Shown: piece by piece, positions 43,230 through 54,559 of the stretch
Layout: every line of letters starts with the position of its first letter
Position numbering within the stretch: the first letter of the stretch is position 1
DNA from: Bufo bufo
Lineage: Eukaryota; Chordata; Amphibia; Anura; Bufonidae
DNA length: 64,000 nt
NCBI RefSeq assembly: GCF_905171765.1
Contig: NC_053392.1
Location: 447,234,837 to 447,298,836, forward strand
Direction of reading: 5' to 3'
The notes under the pieces: generated by a model
The model's database searches: none
Told to the model about the DNA's origin: nothing
Seen by the model: the letters and a program-made list of their open reading frames with translations, nothing else
Translations under genes and position numbers: made by a program

Positions 43230-44410
43230 AAGGCTCCATTCAGATATTTTTTTGGCGCAAGTTAGCGGAATTTTTTTTTTTTTTTCTTACAAAGTCTCAT
43301 ATTCCACTAACTTGTGTCAAAAAATAAAATCTCACATGAACTCACCATACCCCTCACGGAATCCAAATGCGTAAAATTTTTTAGACATTTATATTCCAGA
43401 CTTCTTCTCACGCTTTAGGGCCCCTAGAATGCCAGGGCAGTATAAATACCCCACATGTGACCCCATTTCGGAAAGAAGACACCCCCAGGTATTCCGTGAG
43501 GGGCATATTGAGTCCATGAAAGATTGAAATTTTTGTCCCAAGTTAGCGGAACGGGAGACTTTGTGAGAAAAAAATTAAAAATATCAATTTCCGCTAACTT
43601 GTGCCAAAAAAAAAAATTTTCTATGAACTCGCCATGCCCCTCATTGAATACCTTGGGGTGTCTTCTTTCCAAAATGGGGTCACATGTGGGGTATTTATAC
43701 TGCCCTGGCATTCTAGGGGCCCCAAAGCGTGAGAAGAAGTCTGGTATCCAAATGTCTAAAAATGCCCTCCTAAAAGGAATTTGGGCACCTTTGCGCATCT
43801 AGGCTGCAAAAAAGTGTCACACATCTGGTATCGCCGTACTCAGGAGAGGTTGGGGAATGTGTTTTGGGGTGTCATTTTACATATACCCATGCTGGGTGAG
43901 AGAAATATCTTGGTCAAATGCCAACTTTGTATAAAAAAATGGGAAAAGTTGTCTTTTGCCAAGATATTTCTCTCACCCAGCATGGGTATATATAAAATGA
44001 CACCAAAACACATTCCCCACCTTCTCCTGAGTACGGAGATACCAGATGTGTGACACTTTTTTGCAGCCTAGGTGGGCAAAGGGGCCCATATTCCAAAGAG
44101 CACCTTTCGGATTTCACAGGTCATTTTTTACAGAATTTGATTTCAAACTCCTTACCACACATTGGGCCCCTAGAATGCCAGGGCAGTATAACTACCCCAC
44201 AAGTGACCCCATTTTGGAAAGAAGAGACCCCAAGGTATTCGCTGATGGGCATAGTGAGTTCATAGAACTTTTTATTTTTTGTCACAAGTTAGTGGAATAT
44301 GAGACTTTGTAAGAAAAAAAAAAAAAAGAAAAAAAATCATCATTTTCCGCTAACTTGTGACAAAAAATAAAAAGTTCTATGAACTCACTATGCCCAATTT
44401 TTTTTACCCA
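43230..44410. repeat. Three large inverted repeats
   Basis: (1) 43425-43560 pairs with 43570-43735 (GCCAGGGCAGTATAAATACC and its complement). (2) 43818-43925 pairs with 43950-44057 (ACCCATGCTGGGTGAGAGAA / TTCTCTCACCCAGCATGGGT). (3) 44265-44310 pairs with 44335-44395 around an A-run (CACAAGTTAGTGGAATATGA). No coding signal. Confidence 0.85.
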
Positions 44411-44752
44411 AACATTTTTTTTTTATCAAAGACATGTAGAACTATAAATTTAGAGCAAAATTTCTATATGGATCTCGTTTTTTTTGCAAAATTTTACAAC
44501 TGAAAGTGAAAAATGTCATTTTTTTGCAAAAAAATCGTTAAATTTCGATTAATAACAAAAAAAGTAAAAATGTCAGCAGCAATGAAATACCACCAAATGA
44601 AAGCTCTATTAGTGAGAAGAAAAGGAGGTAAAATTCATTTGGGTGGTAAGTTGCATGACCGAGCAATAAACGGTGAAAGTAGTGTAGGTCAGAAGTGTAA
44701 AAAGTGGCCTGGTCTTTCAGGGTGTTTAAGCACTGGGGGCTGAGGTGGTTAA

Positions 44753-45330
44753 GTTATGGAGTTCTTGCTTGCAATGAACAGTAGCAACACTTGTGGCCTG
44801 ACACAAACAGAGACCTTAACTAACTAACTACAGGCCTGGTCTCAGTCTCTAGGCACCAACACTGTAATGAGGTGCGTGCCCGATCTTACCAACCTGGGTC
44901 TGCTCTGCATCCGCTGGTGACTCTGAACAGAACAAATGCCTCTCCAACAAGCATGTGGTCCTGCAGTGTATGTAGCTTTGCTCCTCAGCTCTCATCAGTG
45001 TTCCTGAAAGCAATCTTTGTTCCTAAGGACAGGATCAGGGTCTTGGACATGAACAGCTTCACTTAGCTGTAGCTCTGGTCACTAAGGTATGCTCCCACAC
45101 CTGGATGCCATCCGATCCTCTGCTCACACAGTTCCTCAGTCTCAGCTTCCTCTAAGATGGCTGCTCCTTTCTTCTCCAGGCTCTGAAACTCCACCTCTCA
45201 TGAATATGGAAATATATTCAGTCTGTTAGCTGTGTTTAGGAAACAGCGGCATCTTGTGGCCAAACAGCAGAATGTCAGTCCAGATCATTTAATTTCATCT
45301 ATACAGTGTTCAGACAATGATAGCTGTTTC
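44753..45330. repeat. Unclassified interspersed repeat, right part
   Basis: Continuation of 41270-41760 after the TTAA element. Its distal 150 bp are the inverted partner of 29398-29560. Confidence 0.5.
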
Positions 45331-45354
45331 CCTATCTCACAATTACATAAATAC

Positions 45355-45830
45355 TGAAGGTGTGCTTCTCTCATCATAAGTAGAATTATAAAAAGGATTC
45401 ACTGCCTCATAAAATCATGTATGTTTGGGAAACATTTTACTGGGACAGTCATATAAATTCTCCTTTGAATTTCCAGAATTCCATCAATGTGTGCCAGTTC
45501 CCTGGTCATTCTTCTCCATTTAAAAAAATATTAAACACAGAGGATAAACACAGACATCACTATCATAAAACACACTACAGTCTATGTGCACATTGTGAAT
45601 GTATTTCCACATATTCAGGCATTTTTGTAGATTGAAGAGCTGTGACACATTAATGGCTTCACAAACTTTACTCATGTGCCAGAAATGGAACTCCACCTAT
45701 TTTACCCTGTCCAAGGAGCACAATTACAAAAATACAGGAGGTGTGCCACTCCCATCATAAGTAGGATTAACAAGAGGATTTACTGCTTCATAATCATGTC
45801 TTTTTGGGACACATATTACAGGAATAGACA
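45355..45830. repeat. ~385-bp repeat: complete unit and start of a second
   Basis: Unit 1 runs from about 45355 to 45737. Unit 2 starts at 45738 (GTGTGCCACTCCCATCATAAG matching GTGTGCTTCTCTCATCATAAG). Unit 2 is interrupted by a Tc1 at 45831 and resumes at 48719-48817, 55988-56054 and 56869-56968. No coding signal. Confidence 0.8.
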
Positions 45831-46190
45831 TACAGTCAGGTCCATAAATATTGGGACATTGACACAATTCTAACATTTTTGGCTCTGTACACCACCACAA
45901 TGGATTTGAAATAAAACGAACAAGATGTGCTTTAACGGCAGACTGTCAGCTTTAATTTGAGGGTATTTACATCCAAATCAGGTGAACGATGTAGGAATTA
46001 CAACAGTTTGCATATGTGCCTACCACTTGTTAAGGGACCAAAAGTAATGGGACAATTGGCTCCTCAGCTGTTCCATGGCCAGGTGTGTGTTATTCCCTCA
46101 TTATCCCAATTACAATGAGCAGATAAAAGCTCCAGAGTTCATTTCAAGTGTGCTATTTGCATTTGGAATCTGTTGCTGTCAACTCTCAAG

Positions 46191-47204
46191 ATGAGATCCG
46201 AAGAGCTGTCACTATCAGTGAAGCAAGCCATCATTAGGCTGAAAAAACAAAACAAACCCATTAGAGAGATAGCAAAAACATTAGGCGTGGCCAAAACAAC
46301 TGTTTGGAACATTCTTAAAAAGAAGGAACGAACTGGTGAGCTCAGCAACACCAAAAGACCCGGAAGACCACGGAAAACAACTGTGGTGGATGACCGAAGA
46401 ATTCTTTCCCTGGTGAAGAAAACACCCTTCGCAACAGTTGGCCAGATCAAGAATACTCTCAAGGAGGTAGGTGTATGTGTGTCAAAGTCAACAATCAAGA
46501 GAAGACTTCACCAGAGTGAATACAGAGGGTTCACCACAAGATGTAAACCATTGGTGAGCCTCAAAAACAGGAAGGCCAGATTAGAGTTTGTCAAACGACA
46601 TCTAAAAAAGCCTTCACAGTTCTGGAACAACATCCTATGGACAGATGAGACAAAGATCAACTTGTACCAGAGTGATGGGAAGAGAAGAGTACGGAGAAGG
46701 AAAGAAACTGCTCATGATCCTAAGCATACCACCTCATCAGTGAAGCATGGTGGTGGTAGTGTCAATGAAACTGGTTCTCTTATATTTATTGATGATGTGA
46801 CTGCTGACAAAAGCAGCAGGATGAATCTCAAAGTGTTTCGGGCAATATTATCTGCTCATATTCAGCCAAATGCTTCAGAACTCATTGGACGGCGCTTCAC
46901 AGTGCAGATGGACAATGACTCAAAGCATACTGCAAAAGCAACCAAAGAGTTTTTTAAGGGAAATAAGTGGAATGTTATGCAATGGCCAAGTCAATCACCT
47001 GACCTGAATCCGATTGAGCATGCATTTCACTTGCTGAAGACAAAACTGAAGGGAAAATGCCCCAAGAACAAGAAGGAACTGAAGACAGTTGCAGTAGAGG
47101 CCTGGCAGAGCATCACCAGTGATGAAACCCAGCGTCTGGTGATGTCTATGAGTTCCAGACTTCAGGCTGTAATTGACTGCAAAGGATTTGCAACCAAGTA
47201 TTAA
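46191..47204 (+). CDS. Tc1 transposase, open reading frame
   Basis: 337 codons from MRSEELSLSVKQAIIRLKKQ to KGFATKY, uninterrupted (an upstream in-frame ATG lies at 46173). HTH domains EIAKTLGVAKTTVWNILKKK and STIKRRLHQSEYRGF; GRPRKT hook; DD34E residues in ILWTDETKI, QMDNDSKHTAK and NPIEHAF. Compared with the family, about eight codons (the MAWACMAA-type stretch) are missing after KHGGGSV at ~46762, deleting part of the core strand between the two Asp residues. Open but probably inactive. Confidence 0.93.
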   Translation: MRSEELSLSVKQAIIRLKKQNKPIREIAKTLGVAKTTVWNILKKKERTGELSNTKRPGRPRKTTVVDDRRILSLVKKTPFATVGQIKNTLKEVGVCVSKSTIKRRLHQSEYRGFTTRCKPLVSLKNRKARLEFVKRHLKKPSQFWNNILWTDETKINLYQSDGKRRVRRRKETAHDPKHTTSSVKHGGGSVNETGSLIFIDDVTADKSSRMNLKVFRAILSAHIQPNASELIGRRFTVQMDNDSKHTAKATKEFFKGNKWNVMQWPSQSPDLNPIEHAFHLLKTKLKGKCPKNKKELKTVAVEAWQSITSDETQRLVMSMSSRLQAVIDCKGFATKY

Positions 47205-47224
47205 AAAGTGAAATTTTGATTTAT

Positions 47225-48136
47225 TTGCCACTGAGGAAGGGGTAAGAGGTCCCCGAAACGCGTCTGGCGTGAACCAGCATACTACTCCCTTTGGACAAGA
47301 AAGAGGCCTTTATACGAACATCTGCAGAAATCAGAAAATAATTTTTCGGGTAACTTCCGAAAGATTGGAGCGCTCCGAATTTCATAACAGTTTTTCTTCA
47401 TCCGAAATCTCGGCACCAACCCTTGTGATACTTTCTGCTGTGAATCACACGCTACAGCCTTGCAAAAAATCACGTGACATACTGGCGTCCGTGTGAACAA
47501 GTTGGAGTCAGCTAACACAGTAGCGCTCATTCAACACAGCAGTTTCTACAATATCCAGGTTTGAAAGACCGTTACTACGGATATACTGCCTCAACCAAGG
47601 AGAAGGTAAGACCCATACTGGGTTTTAATATAGTTCATCCTAGCACTCTATATCACTTTAATAACTGGACATTGATAAATCATCTGAAATCAAATAGGAC
47701 TCTTGTTTCAGCAAAGGACTTTGTGTTTGGAAATAGACAATATACGACTTGACCTATAAACATTTGTCCACTTACAATCAGCGGATTCTATTCTTTTCAG
47801 CAATATATCAATATTTGTCTGCGCTGACCCATACCTTAGACTCCCAGCCATTTTGTTACCAGCATTTATCACCTTTGTATAATTTTTAGGTGACATATTG
47901 CAATTTTATTGGTATTTTATTCTATTTTTATTATTGTTTTACTTATTAAATGTATGTGATCACTTTATATTGTATGAATTATTGATTTTATCCACACATA
48001 CAGAGTGCCAGTCCATAATTTCCTTTCTATTTCCAATATTTTTATCTGTATGGGTGATACAGCTTTATTGGACTATAGCACCTGGCCCTTATCACACAGG
48101 AGTGAGCTATTCCTATAATTTCAAAGTTCACAAAAG
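47225..48136 (+). mobile_element. 912-bp hammerhead-headed non-autonomous retroelement
   Basis: Flanked by the 10-bp duplication TTTGATTTAT at 47215-47224 and 48137-48146; the Tc1 3' region is continuous when it is removed. It starts within three bases of hammerhead stem I. No ORF of significance; the 3' half is T-rich. A solo PLE pseudo-LTR or a retrozyme-like element are the best readings. Confidence 0.8.
47226..47269 (+). ncRNA. Hammerhead ribozyme, complete core
   Basis: Stem I TGCCA (47226-47230) with TGGCG (47265-47269); CTGAGGA box 47231-47237; stem II GGGG (47239-47242) with CCCC (47251-47254) and an 8-nt loop; GAAA box 47255-47258; short stem III ACG/CGT; cleavage triplet GTC ending at 47264. 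All conserved core residues are present. Cleavage has not been tested here. Confidence 0.85.
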
Positions 48137-48383
48137 TTTGATTTATGATTATCATTCTGTCCCATTACTTTTGGTCCCTTAACAAGTGGGAGGCACATAT
48201 GCAAACTGTTGTAATTCCTACACCATTCACCTGATTTAGATGTAAATACCCTCAAATTAAAGCTGACAGTCTGCCGTTAAAGCACATCTTGTTCATTTCA
48301 TTTCAAATCCATTGTGGTGGTGTATAGAGCCAAAAATGTTAGAATTGTGTCGATGTCCCAATATTTATGGACCTGACTTTATA

Positions 48384-48716
48384 GGGGGTCATTTATGAAT
48401 ATATATACGGCAAGTTTTGGCGTATATCTGTTGCAGATTTAGTTGCAAAGGGAATTTGCAGCCGAATTTGCAACTTCTTCCCCATCCACGCCACATATGC
48501 CAGTTCTAAAAAAGGGGGTGTGGCATGGGCAATCCAACTGGCCATCTTATTTATCGTTTTCTACACCATATTTAGGCATAGATAATAATCAAAATGTATG
48601 CCAGGAAGGGAGCTGGTGTAGATTTAGGCTGGCCGTAGGTGCTCCTAAGTTATGTAGAGGATGCATCAAGCTTCAGCGACCGGTATCTAAAATGCCCTTC
48701 TAATTAAATGACCCCA
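48384..48716. mobile_element. Harbinger-type MITE
   Basis: Ends GGGGGTCATTTATGAAT and ATTAAATGACCCC, related to 28588-28885. It sits between the Tc1 and the resumed ~385-bp repeat. Confidence 0.7.
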
Positions 48717-48718
48717 AT

Positions 48719-48817
48719 AAATTATTTGAATTTCCAGAATTTCATCAATGTGTGTTAGTTCTCTGGTCATTCTTACCAATTTACAATAAACACAGAGAAT
48801 AAACATGGACATTGTGT
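48719..48817. repeat. Resumed ~385-bp repeat unit 2, second piece
   Basis: TTATTTGAATTTCCAGAATT then TCATCAATGTGTG and GTTCTCTGGTCATTCTT match 45466-45580 of unit 1. It stops near 48817 at a block that contains an L1. Confidence 0.85.
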
Positions 48818-48955
48818 CGTGCTGATGTGTGCTGATTTACAGTTGTCTGCCTGTGTACTAACTTCTACCTGTTTTCTGGATTTGACCCTTTGCTGCCTGA
48901 TATAACCTCTGCCTGATCTCTATATTAACCCTGATTTAATATTCAATAAATATTT
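48818..48955. other. Unclassified flank of L1 block
   Basis: CCTG/CTGCC-rich sequence with AATAAATATT near 48945, like the sequence at 55640-55990. It may be parts of one LTR-like element into which the L1 inserted. No gene. Confidence 0.3.
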
Positions 48956-49990
48956 CAATTGAGAGCATAAAGATGTAAGGGTATTTTGTGTATCTATAGA
49001 GTGGGATGTCTTATGTCGGCGTTCCAATGTAGAGATTTGAAGCAGGAGAGAATTCACCTATTGAGTTTTCTGGCACTTAACTCTAGTTCCTAATGCGATT
49101 TAGGTCTCCCGGGATTACAGTCTTATGGGCCTTCCATTGTATTGGTGTGGGGATATGGGGGATATCATTATTAGCAAAATATTCATTAATCCTCTGTTAT
49201 ATATATATCTTCTATTGGTATCATCTTCAAAAAGTGTGTAATTTAAACGCCAAGGACAGGCCTTAGGGGGGATATCTTGAATTGTAAGTTGTAATATAAC
49301 AGGGGCATGATCTTATATAGTGATGGGCCCTATTGTTATGTTCTGGACTGCTGGTAAGGAGTTGTTAGATAACATCACATAGTCCAGTCGCTGATAAGAT
49401 CCATGGACCCGTGAGTAAAATGTGTAGTCTTTAACCTCAGTGTTCAGGATTCTCCACACATCAGAGATGTGTAAATCAGACAATGCTACCTGTAATTTAC
49501 AAAACTGGGTTCTAGTAATGTATGGCGAAGATGCCGCGGAGTGCATGGTTTGGTCTAGAGTGATATTGAGGTTACCACCCAGTGCAAGCATTCCTTCTTG
49601 GAAGATCTTCAGAGTTTTCAAAGTCTGAAGGAGCCGCTGGACCTGTTTAACATTGGGAGCATAAACATTAGCTAGGGTTTTCACAGTATTCAAGATTTTA
49701 CCATTTAGGAACAAATATTGGTCATCTATAGGTTGGGCGTGCATTGTGAATGGTATGTTTTTGCCTATGCCAACAGAAGCTCCTCTAGCTGCAGATGAGT
49801 ATGTGGAGTGGTACTAAGTAGGAAAACATTTACTAACCATATTAGAGACATGATGATGTTGGATAAGTGCCTCTTGCAGGAACACTAAATCTGCCCCCTC
49901 TCTCCTAAGCATATGGTAATCTTGGCTACACTTCTGAGGGATGTCCATGCCATTGACATTGAGAGAAAGAAGAGTAACCTTAGCCATTTA
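48956..49990 (-). pseudogene. L1 ORF2 endonuclease domain (truncated)
   Basis: Starts near 49990 (MAKVTLLSLNVNGMDIPQKC) with REGADLVFLQEA. 49313-49744 contains VYAPNVKQVQRLLQ, GGNLNITLD in place of the catalytic GGDFN motif, and SRVHGSYQRLDYVML. Stop codons follow; no reverse transcriptase. Confidence 0.8.
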
Positions 49991-50099
49991 ATGAGGAGCA
50001 CAGAGAACCAGAAGCTAAGCATCGTATGGATCGAGACACTGGGTCGGTGAAAGGGAAACAAGTGGGATGCAATTATGTACAAACATGAAAGGTGTGCAG

Positions 50100-51979
50100 A
50101 TTGTGGGTACTACAATGATACACCCCTATCCCATTAAAGGGAATGCTGGACATGACTGAGTGAGATGGGGAGACATAAGTGTGTGTGCCCAGTTAACACC
50201 AGGAACACCACTCACCAGAAATATGTGAAATAAGAACATGACCTTTTAGCATAAAAAATAAGTGACACCAGGCAGTCCCTGGGAGGGTTAAGACAATATG
50301 CCTAAAGCAAGGGATTTGACAGCAGTTCCTCCCCAAGACGACAGCAAGATCGCATTGAGCTTGGGCTAATCATTACATAATGAGAAAAAGAAAGGAACAG
50401 AATAACAAATGAAAATAGTCTGAAGTAGTAAAAGTAAATAAAGTCAGAGAAAGTGTCTATAGAGCTATGATATTAAACCTCCAAAAGGAAATTAGAGCTG
50501 AATGGTAATATTAATGAAACCAGTCAGCACCCCCTATTCCCAGGCAGGGAAACTGGTAGGATCCATCAGTCCATAGGTGCAGTCTTTCTCTTCGGCCATT
50601 TGAATCTAGTCGTCAAGTGCCAGGTTCGCAGTGAGTTGAGTTGTGCCAGGTGGGTACTCCAATGATGGGTACTCCAATGATGCACCCCTGTCCCAGGTGG
50701 GTACTCCAATGATGGGTACTCCAATGATGCACTCCTGTCCCATTAAAGGGAATGCTGGACAGCAGTCAGCACCCCCTATTCCCAGGCAGGGAAACTGGTA
50801 GGATCCATCAGTCCATAGGTGCAGTCTTTCTCTTCGGCTATTTGAATCTAGTTGCCAAGTGGCAGGTTGGCGGTGAGTTGAGTTGTGCCAGGTGGGTACT
50901 CCAATGATGAGTATTCAAATGATGCACCCCTGTCCCAGATGGGTACTCCAATTATGCACCCCTGTCCCATTAAAGGGAATGCTGGACATGCCTGAGTGAG
51001 ATAGTAAGACATAAATGTGTGTGCCCAGTTAACACCAGGAACACCACTCACCAGACATATGTGAAATCAGAACATGACCTTTTAGCATAAAAAAAAAAAA
51101 AGTGGCACCAGGCAGTCACACTGGGAGGGTTAAGACAATATGCCTAAAGCAAGGGATGGGACAGCAGCTCCTCCCTGGGACAACAGCCAAGATCCCATTG
51201 AGCTTGGGCCAATCATTACATAATGAGAAAAAGAAAGGGACAGAAAAACAAATGAAAATAATCAGAGTTAGTGAAAGTAAATAAAGTCAGAGAAAGTGTC
51301 TCTATAGAACTATGACATTAATTCTCCAAAAGGAAATTAGAGCTGAATGCTAATATTAATGAAACCAGTCAGCACCCACTATTCCCAGGCAGGGAAACTG
51401 GTAGGATCCATCAGTCCATAGGTGCAGTCTTTCTCTTCGGCCATTTGAATCTAGTCGTCAAGTGCCAGGTTCGCAGTAAGTTGAGTTGTGCCAGGTGGGT
51501 ACTCCAATGATGGGTACTCCAATGATGCACCCCTGTCCCAGGTGGGTACTCCAATGATGGGTACTCCAATGATGCACTCCTGTCCCATTAAAGGGAATGC
51601 TGGACAGCAGTCAGCACCCCCTATTCCCAGGCAGGGAAACTGGTAGGATCCATCAGTCCATAGGTGCAGTCTTTCTCTTCGGCCATTTGAATCTAGTCGT
51701 CAAGTGCCAGGTTCGCAGTGAGTTGAGTTGTGCCAGGTGGGTACTCCAATGATGGGTACTCAAATGATGCACCTCTGTCCCAGGTGGGTACTTCAATGAT
51801 GGTTACTACAATGATGCACCCCTGTCCCATTAAAGGGAATGCTGGACATGACTGAGTGAGATGGTAAGACATAAGTGTGTGTGCCCAGTTAACACCAGGA
51901 ACACCACTCACCAGACATATCTGAAATCAGAACATGACCTTTTAGCATAAATAATAAGTGGTACCAGGCAGTCCCTGGG
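50100..51979. repeat. Tandem ~850-bp repeats between L1 ORFs
   Basis: The phrase GCTGGACATG(A/C)CTGAGTGAG recurs at 50145, 50981 and 51841. Within each unit CCAGGTGGGTACTCCAATGA and GGGTACTCCAATGATGCAC are themselves reiterated. Small ORFs repeat with it. Confidence 0.9.
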
Positions 51980-52677
51980 AGGGTTAAGACAGTAATAAAG
52001 GAAGGGGAGCAGTAACAAATTAAAACTTAGCTTTTAAAATACATAAATTCTCCCTGCTCAGAGAATAAAAGACCCATTACAAACAAAAATAGACACATAT
52101 GTGTGGGCCCTAAATTGGTGTGATACCAAAAAATTGGCAGCACACCAGGCTAGGTGCAGTCCTCCCTAGGACTAAATGCTCAGTGGTACAAGCACATAGA
52201 GGACAAGTAGTGAAGTCCCTAAGCCCCAGTCCCAGGTGTGGGATACTGGAACTAAGGGGACGCTAAAAAAACAGATTGGTCTTACAGTTTTTTTTGTTGA
52301 GGCCTCACTTGTTCACAACGTATAGTTGGTAAAGGAGGTGGTCATTTGGATGTCTGATTGGTGATAGAAGCATCCAAAACTTTGGTCAGACGTGTTGGTA
52401 GGTTGGCCTCAAAGAAAGAGAGACTTTCCCTGATATGGCCCTGCTTGACATATTTGGCCCTAGTGACCTAACACGGGGTCCGTGCCCCGCAAGGGATGGC
52501 CCCGTCCGGAACCTTGCCCTGACAAGGAATCCCTATGGAACCCTAAAAAAAGGGGACGACCAAAGAAAGGACTCGTAATATTAACAAGGCAAGGGGAAAA
52601 ATAGACTGCAATATGTAGGCGCGTCCCGCAATATGTAGGCGTGTCCCAACGCTTTTCATCAGCCTAACATAACCAAA

Positions 52678-52780
52678 AAGCCCCATGAATCGTCAGGGGA
52701 CACGGGGCTTAGTATTACATATCCTAAGGCTGCTAATTTTAACCATGAAACCCCATGAATCGTCAGGGGACACAGGGCTT
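52678..52780 (-). repeat. Two hairpins with conserved CTGACGA loop in PLE-2 3' region
   Basis: Copies at 52678-52710 and 52748-52780. Each has an 8-10-bp stem closing TCCCCTGACGATT. Stem differences between copies (C to T, G to A) keep pairing through G-U wobbles. The core box resembles a hammerhead, but the GAAA box is absent. Confidence 0.6.
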
Positions 52781-53746
52781 GGTATTACATAGCTCCTACC
52801 TATCTACCTGCTACGAACAAAAAGGAGGAGGGGATACTAAACAGAACAATATAGTACAAGGCAGATTGATATTCAAATGAGGCAAGTATGATACACCTGC
52901 AAAAAATATATAAACAGAACGTACAACCCGTTAGAATATAGAAGTCCACAATGTCCACTAAGTGAGAAGTGAGGGCTGGAACTCACAAGTATCCTGGAGC
53001 GATGTGTTGCAGATGTACAGGGTGGTGGACATAGAGGTATCCCGTGCCACCATCTCACATGCAGGCCTGCCTGACAAACACTGACAGGCGCCATTTCTTT
53101 TGAATGGGGAAAAGGGGAGGAGGATCGGCCCGTGCGCGTCTGCGCTCCAGCGAGGGTGCGGCGTTCAGGGTTAGTGCGCTGGCGCATGCAGCCGAAGATA
53201 CCCGGACTGCCCATGGTGAGCGCAGCCTCAGTGACGTAAAAGCGTTGCTGCGCCGCCAGGGCTAGCTGAAAAACGTCAGGTAAACAGGTAGTTTGGAGAG
53301 CTGCTGGGGAAATAAAACCACTGTATATTTTGCCTGTGCAGCACCGGGCTAATGTAGAGAGAGGTGGAACTGTTGTGATTAATTCGATTCCAAGACCCAC
53401 GGCTACTACACTCCCTCCCTAAATAGATGGGGAAACAAATAACCCCTAATACAGACAAGAAGGGACATTTAAGGCAGGGATCCAAACGTGCCTACCAAGA
53501 TAGGGAATGCAATCAACCCAAATAGAGTGAAGTGATTAATGTCCATAATAATAATGCTCCAAAAGGGGAATAACCTAAGGGAAGGATAATTGGTCCCCCA
53601 TGGTTCAGATGGGGGTAACCTTATTGATTCAATGGAGGGAGTGGTAATGTCACAAAAAGCATCCAAAATGTAACTGTTCATTCAGGCCATGGGGGTGAGA
53701 GGTGTTGAGTTTGAAGATCCACCAACACTCCTGCTGGAGGATATGT

Positions 53747-54375
53747 CTATCCCAACCCACCCCCCCCCCCCCCCCGGAAAGGCTTTATGACGCGCTCAAT
53801 ACCCATAAAGTTAATAGCTGATGTACGACCACCATGTGCGGCGAGAACATGTCTAGCTACTGGGGTGTCCCTCCCGTTGCGGATATCTCCTACATGTTCA
53901 CTCATCCTTTTGCGAAGTTCCCTTTGGGTTTTGCCCACATAGAATTTTCCGCACTCACAAGTGAGGAGGTAGATGACCCCTACGCTACGGCAATTGATGA
54001 AGTGCCGTATCGTATGGGCTTTGCCCACCGGGTCCACCGCAAAGGATTTTGTCACCTGCAGAAACTGCAGCGGCCACACTTATAGCAGCCTGTGGTCACT
54101 CTGTCCAGCCACGTCCCTTGGTTTGTGAGGGGGCTAAAGTGACTATGTACAAGTGTATCTCTTAAGTTAGTCCCCCTTCTAAATGTCACAGAGGGATACG
54201 GGCTCAATACTTCTGCCAGGTCTGGGTCCATCAACAAAGTCTCCCAATTGAGACGCAAGATGCCCTTCACTCCAGAAGCTGTTGAGTCGAAGGTACCTAT
54301 AATCCATATGTTTTTTTGTGGGTCGCTAACGGGGCGTGTCGTAGGATGTAAGAGAGTGGTCCGTGTGCGTCCCAA
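53747..54375 (-). pseudogene. PLE-2 C-terminal reverse transcriptase tail and GIY-YIG
   Basis: 54052-54375 encodes DPQKNIWIIGTF, LAEVLSPYPSVTFRRGTNLR and CYKCGRCSFCR (Cys cluster). 53747-54079 encodes CRSVGVIYLLTCECGKFYVG then KTQRELRKRMSEHVGDIRNG, the GIY-YIG core. A 16-base cytosine run at 53760-53775 disrupts the C-terminal end (RGGGGGG). A frameshift lies near 54060. Confidence 0.88.
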
Positions 54376-54559
54376 AGCCCTTTGGTAGGCTTGTTAAGAC
54401 AGGGTTAAGACAGTATGCCTAAAACAAGGGATGGGACAAAAGGAAATTAGAGCTGAATGGTAATATTAATGAAACCAGTCAGCACCCCCTATTCCCAGGC
54501 AGGGGAACTGGTAAGATCCATCAGTCCATAGGTGCAGTCTTTCTCTTCGGCCATTTGTA

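Larger units (their letters stand above)
41765..44748. mobile_element. TTAA-target element built of palindromic modules
   Basis: TTAA at 41761-41764 and 44749-44752; ends CCACCTCCGGACCGCC and CTGGGGGCTGAGGTGG. Contains a tandem array of palindromic MITE-like units (42250-43060), a GATCACCCCCCTGTCATT minisatellite (43085-43225) and three large inverted repeats (43230-44400). No transposase gene. Confidence 0.85.
45833..48379 (+). mobile_element. Tc1-like element (Tc1-B) carrying a 912-bp insertion
   Basis: Terminal inverted repeats of about 220 bp (CAGTCAGGTCCATAAATATT ... matching ATATTTATGGACCTGACT) inserted at TA. The transposase lies between the left repeat and the hammerhead-headed insertion at 47225-48136. 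Confidence 0.93.
51993..54400 (-). mobile_element. Penelope-like element PLE-2, 5'-truncated
   Basis: A 13-bp duplication AGGGTTAAGACAG at 51980-51992 and 54401-54413 marks the insertion into the L1 repeat unit. The minus strand carries the end of reverse transcriptase and GIY-YIG. A long 3' region (51993-53740) has duplicated CTGACGA-loop hairpins and a CTGATGA hammerhead remnant near 52655. Confidence 0.9.

Noticed and set aside
53747..54079. Prokaryotic GIY-YIG endonuclease or contamination
   Set aside because: It sits in a retroelement with reverse transcriptase tail and a 13-bp target duplication inside an L1; PLEs normally carry this domain.
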